This document shows positions 62,080-64,000 of a stretch of DNA of 64,000 bases, piece by piece. A program made the position numbers and the translations under genes. Positions within the stretch are counted from its first letter, which is position 1; every line of letters begins with the position of its first letter. The notes below the pieces were generated by a model. The model saw only the letters and a list, made by a program, of their open reading frames with translations, made no database searches and had not been told where the DNA came from. Source of the DNA: Closterium sp. Naga37s-1 (taxonomy: Eukaryota; Streptophyta; Zygnematophyceae; Desmidiales; Closteriaceae); NCBI GenBank assembly GCA_947471745.1, contig CANJKZ010000068.1, forward strand, positions 4,201,001 to 4,265,000, read 5' to 3'.

Positions 62080-64000
62080 AATCAAATAAATAATCATTTA
62101 CCAGAAAGGTTCCCCGCCTTTTAAACGACTCGACGATATGGACAGCACGAAAGATTGAATCTACTTCCACGACATCCCGATATAACCTTGGCTTACCCGG
62201 GAACTTGGCCCACTTAAGAGCCTTGCAGCCTGTCACCTCATCATCCTGAGCCACCTCATAGTACTGGACGTATGCAAACCCCTTGCTACTCTGCGAGTGT
62301 TTGAATAGGAGCAAGACCTCGGCGTACCATATCTCATCCTTGTCCCCCAGTCGTTTCAGCCTTGTAGAAGCAGGGAGACAAAGGGCATGAGCGGGGAGTT
62401 TGAGGTTCAACCAACTAGTGCATTGGTGGGGTGATACACGTATTAGACAAAGCAAATAAAGGTTGACACTTACCTAAAAAAATGCGCAATTGTAGTCCCG
62501 CTCTTCAGCAATATCGCTTTCCACGTGTGCTAGCATCAAGAGGAATTGATTACTCGACAATAGACTCTGCCCATTGTCGCCGATTCGAAGCACGGTAGGG
62601 CCGTTTCCCCGTTACTTTGTGAAAGTGCTCGTACATGTTTGTAGAATATTCCTCTGGCAACCCCCCCCTACGAATTGCATCACAATAGTGCACTACCATG
62701 TGCACTTTGACAACCTTCCAGGCCGAACCCTGAGTTGGAAAGGCAACCTTTAGCTTTTCTATCATCCTGTGAGGGAGGGGACGAGGTGAGGGAGGAGGGA
62801 AGAAGGGTAGGAGAAGGCCTTAAAAAGGGTTGTGGGTGGGAAGCGCCGATAAAAGAATGAGATCCGTCTGTGCATGGTGCTTCACGTACTTGTGTGACAG
62901 GCGCTCGACACGGGCAAGACTCTCGTCTGTGTGGTACCGTGGCCGAAATGTCGCCTTGTACCAACGCAGAAACGCCATCACTGCTTGTAAATGTACATCG
63001 TCGACGAGACCTTCCAGGATGAAAACAGAGACCTGCATCACCGCTCTATGTTCTGCTGCCGATACCCGAGCTCCAGATTGAAAGTAGGTGCCAGGAACGG
63101 GCAGGTTCAGCCCAGCAATACGACCGTTTTTCCATAACCATTTCATCCGTCTGGTTGTGGAAAGGGGTTGAATAAAGACATCAGTCACGAGAAAGGAAGG
63201 GGGGAAGGGGGGTTATGGAGGAATCGGAAGGGATGTTGAGGTAGTGTTGCTGGCCAGAGAAGGGAAGGGGGGGTATGGAGGAATGGGAAGGGATGTTGAG
63301 GTGGTGTTGCTGGCCAGAGAAGGGAAGGGGGGTTATGGAGGAATGGGAAGGGATGTTGAGGTGGTGTTGCTGGCCAGAGAAGGGAAGGGGGGGTATGGAG
63401 GAATGGGAAGGGATGTTGAGGTGGTGTTGCTGGCCAGAGAAGGGAAGGGGGGGTATGGAGGAATGGGAAGGGATGTTGAGGTGGTGTTGCTGGCCAGAGA
63501 AGGGAAGGGGGGGTATGGAGGAATGGGAAGGGATGTTGAGGTGGTGTTGCTGGCCAGAGAAGGGAAGGGGGGGTATGGAGGAATGGGAAGGGAGGTTGAG
63601 GTGGTGTTGCTGGCCAGAGAAGGGGGGGAAGTCAGAATTTGCGCATTCCAACCTTGGCACCTTTAGCACGAACAGAGAGAAATGGTAGCGCACCAAGGTC
63701 GGAATGCGCAGATTCAACGACAGAACAAGGGACCCTGGTTTGGTAACTCAAACCAGGTAGGATTCGGGAGAGTGCGCGTGATGCATTTCAACAACAACAT
63801 TTCATAATAGCACTTACTCGTCTAGCTTGCCGTTCTTTGCGTTGTCGAGGGTGGCTATGGCGTCACGAATGTGCATCCACACCCCAACGTCCGCCTGGTG
63901 AAGGACATCAGGCATGAGCGCCAGGTATGGGTTACCCCATGGTGTGTCGGCGTAATTGAAGTCCCAAATGAATGTCTGCAGTGGGGTTTGGGTTCCTTGG
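62080..64000 (-). CDS. Tnp2/Plavaka-like transposase, C-terminal half (runs off the right edge)
   Basis: Minus-strand exons: from the window edge to about 63818 (FIWDFNYADTPWGNPYLALM, then PDVLHQADVGVWMHIRDAI), donor gtaagt; about 63160-62894 (AEHRAVMQVSVFILEGLVDD); about 62770-62550 (KVHMVVHYCDAIRRGG, MYEHFHKVTGKRPYRASNRR); and about 62400-62083 (IWYAEVLLLFKHS, VHIVESFKRRGTFLVND). The LMPDVLHQ(A/V)(D/E)(L/V)G(V/M) and YRASNRR blocks are typical of Tnp2 (En/Spm) and Plavaka-type transposases. Exon borders after the first are approximate. No terminal repeats are seen inside the window, so I cannot say whether this is a mobile copy or a domesticated gene. Confidence 0.6.
63205..63622. repeat. 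60-bp minisatellite in a transposase intron
   Basis: Seven copies of an exactly 60-bp unit (gaggtggtgttgctggccag followed by agaagggaaggggggNtatg gaggaatgggaagggatgtt). Copies differ at one or two positions. Because the unit is a multiple of three, ORFs on both strands stay open; they are not genes. Confidence 0.95.

Overview
The window is nuclear DNA from a plant-lineage eukaryote, most likely a streptophyte green alga (a zygnematophyte such as Closterium would fit, but this is inference). The evidence is spliced genes with GT-AG introns, a plant-type coclaurine-N-methyltransferase-like protein, plant ERdj3, LINEs with a zf-RVT cysteine cluster, and LTR elements primed by initiator tRNA-Met. 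There are no bacterial operons, CRISPR arrays, or rRNA or tRNA genes.

About 1-26.0 kb is a retrotransposon graveyard. It holds a Ty1/copia element with an internal in-frame deletion (1-2875, minus). A leucine-rich-repeat pseudogene (3213-5862) is split by a small non-autonomous LTR element (TRIM-1) whose two LTRs are identical. TRIM-2 (minus) lies head to head with a nearly full-length copia element (8086-14461). A decayed pogo/Tigger-type transposase follows (14462-16531, minus), then a complete Ty3/gypsy chromovirus (17135-24010) whose gag-pol junction carries a textbook -1 frameshift signal and has been split by TRIM-3. A pogo-like MITE follows, itself carrying TRIM-4. Target-site duplications can be read directly for most of these, so the order of insertion can be reconstructed.

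26.0-38.7 kb and 50.3-62 kb hold the host genes: PTPA (27278-28630, minus, one exon), a seven-exon SAM-dependent methyltransferase (29779-38465), an eleven-exon ERdj3/DNAJB11 co-chaperone (51021-56941), and a decayed prefoldin subunit 3 gene (57602-61143). The two spliced models close in phase at every junction, giving 357 and 360 residues.

The most unusual observation is that the introns of all three multi-exon genes contain degenerate partial copies ('echoes') of their own neighbouring exons. Upstream echoes keep the acceptor plus the 5' part of the exon. Downstream echoes keep the 3' part plus the donor. One echo, covering the SAM-binding glycine motif, appears to have expanded into a 2.7-kb, 35-bp minisatellite inside its own gene.

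The two host blocks are separated by a three-layer nested insertion (38729-50298): a copia element inside a LINE inside an older LINE, each layer bounded by its own target-site duplication. The right edge (62080-64000, minus) is the 3' half of a Tnp2/Plavaka-like transposase gene with a 60-bp minisatellite in one intron.
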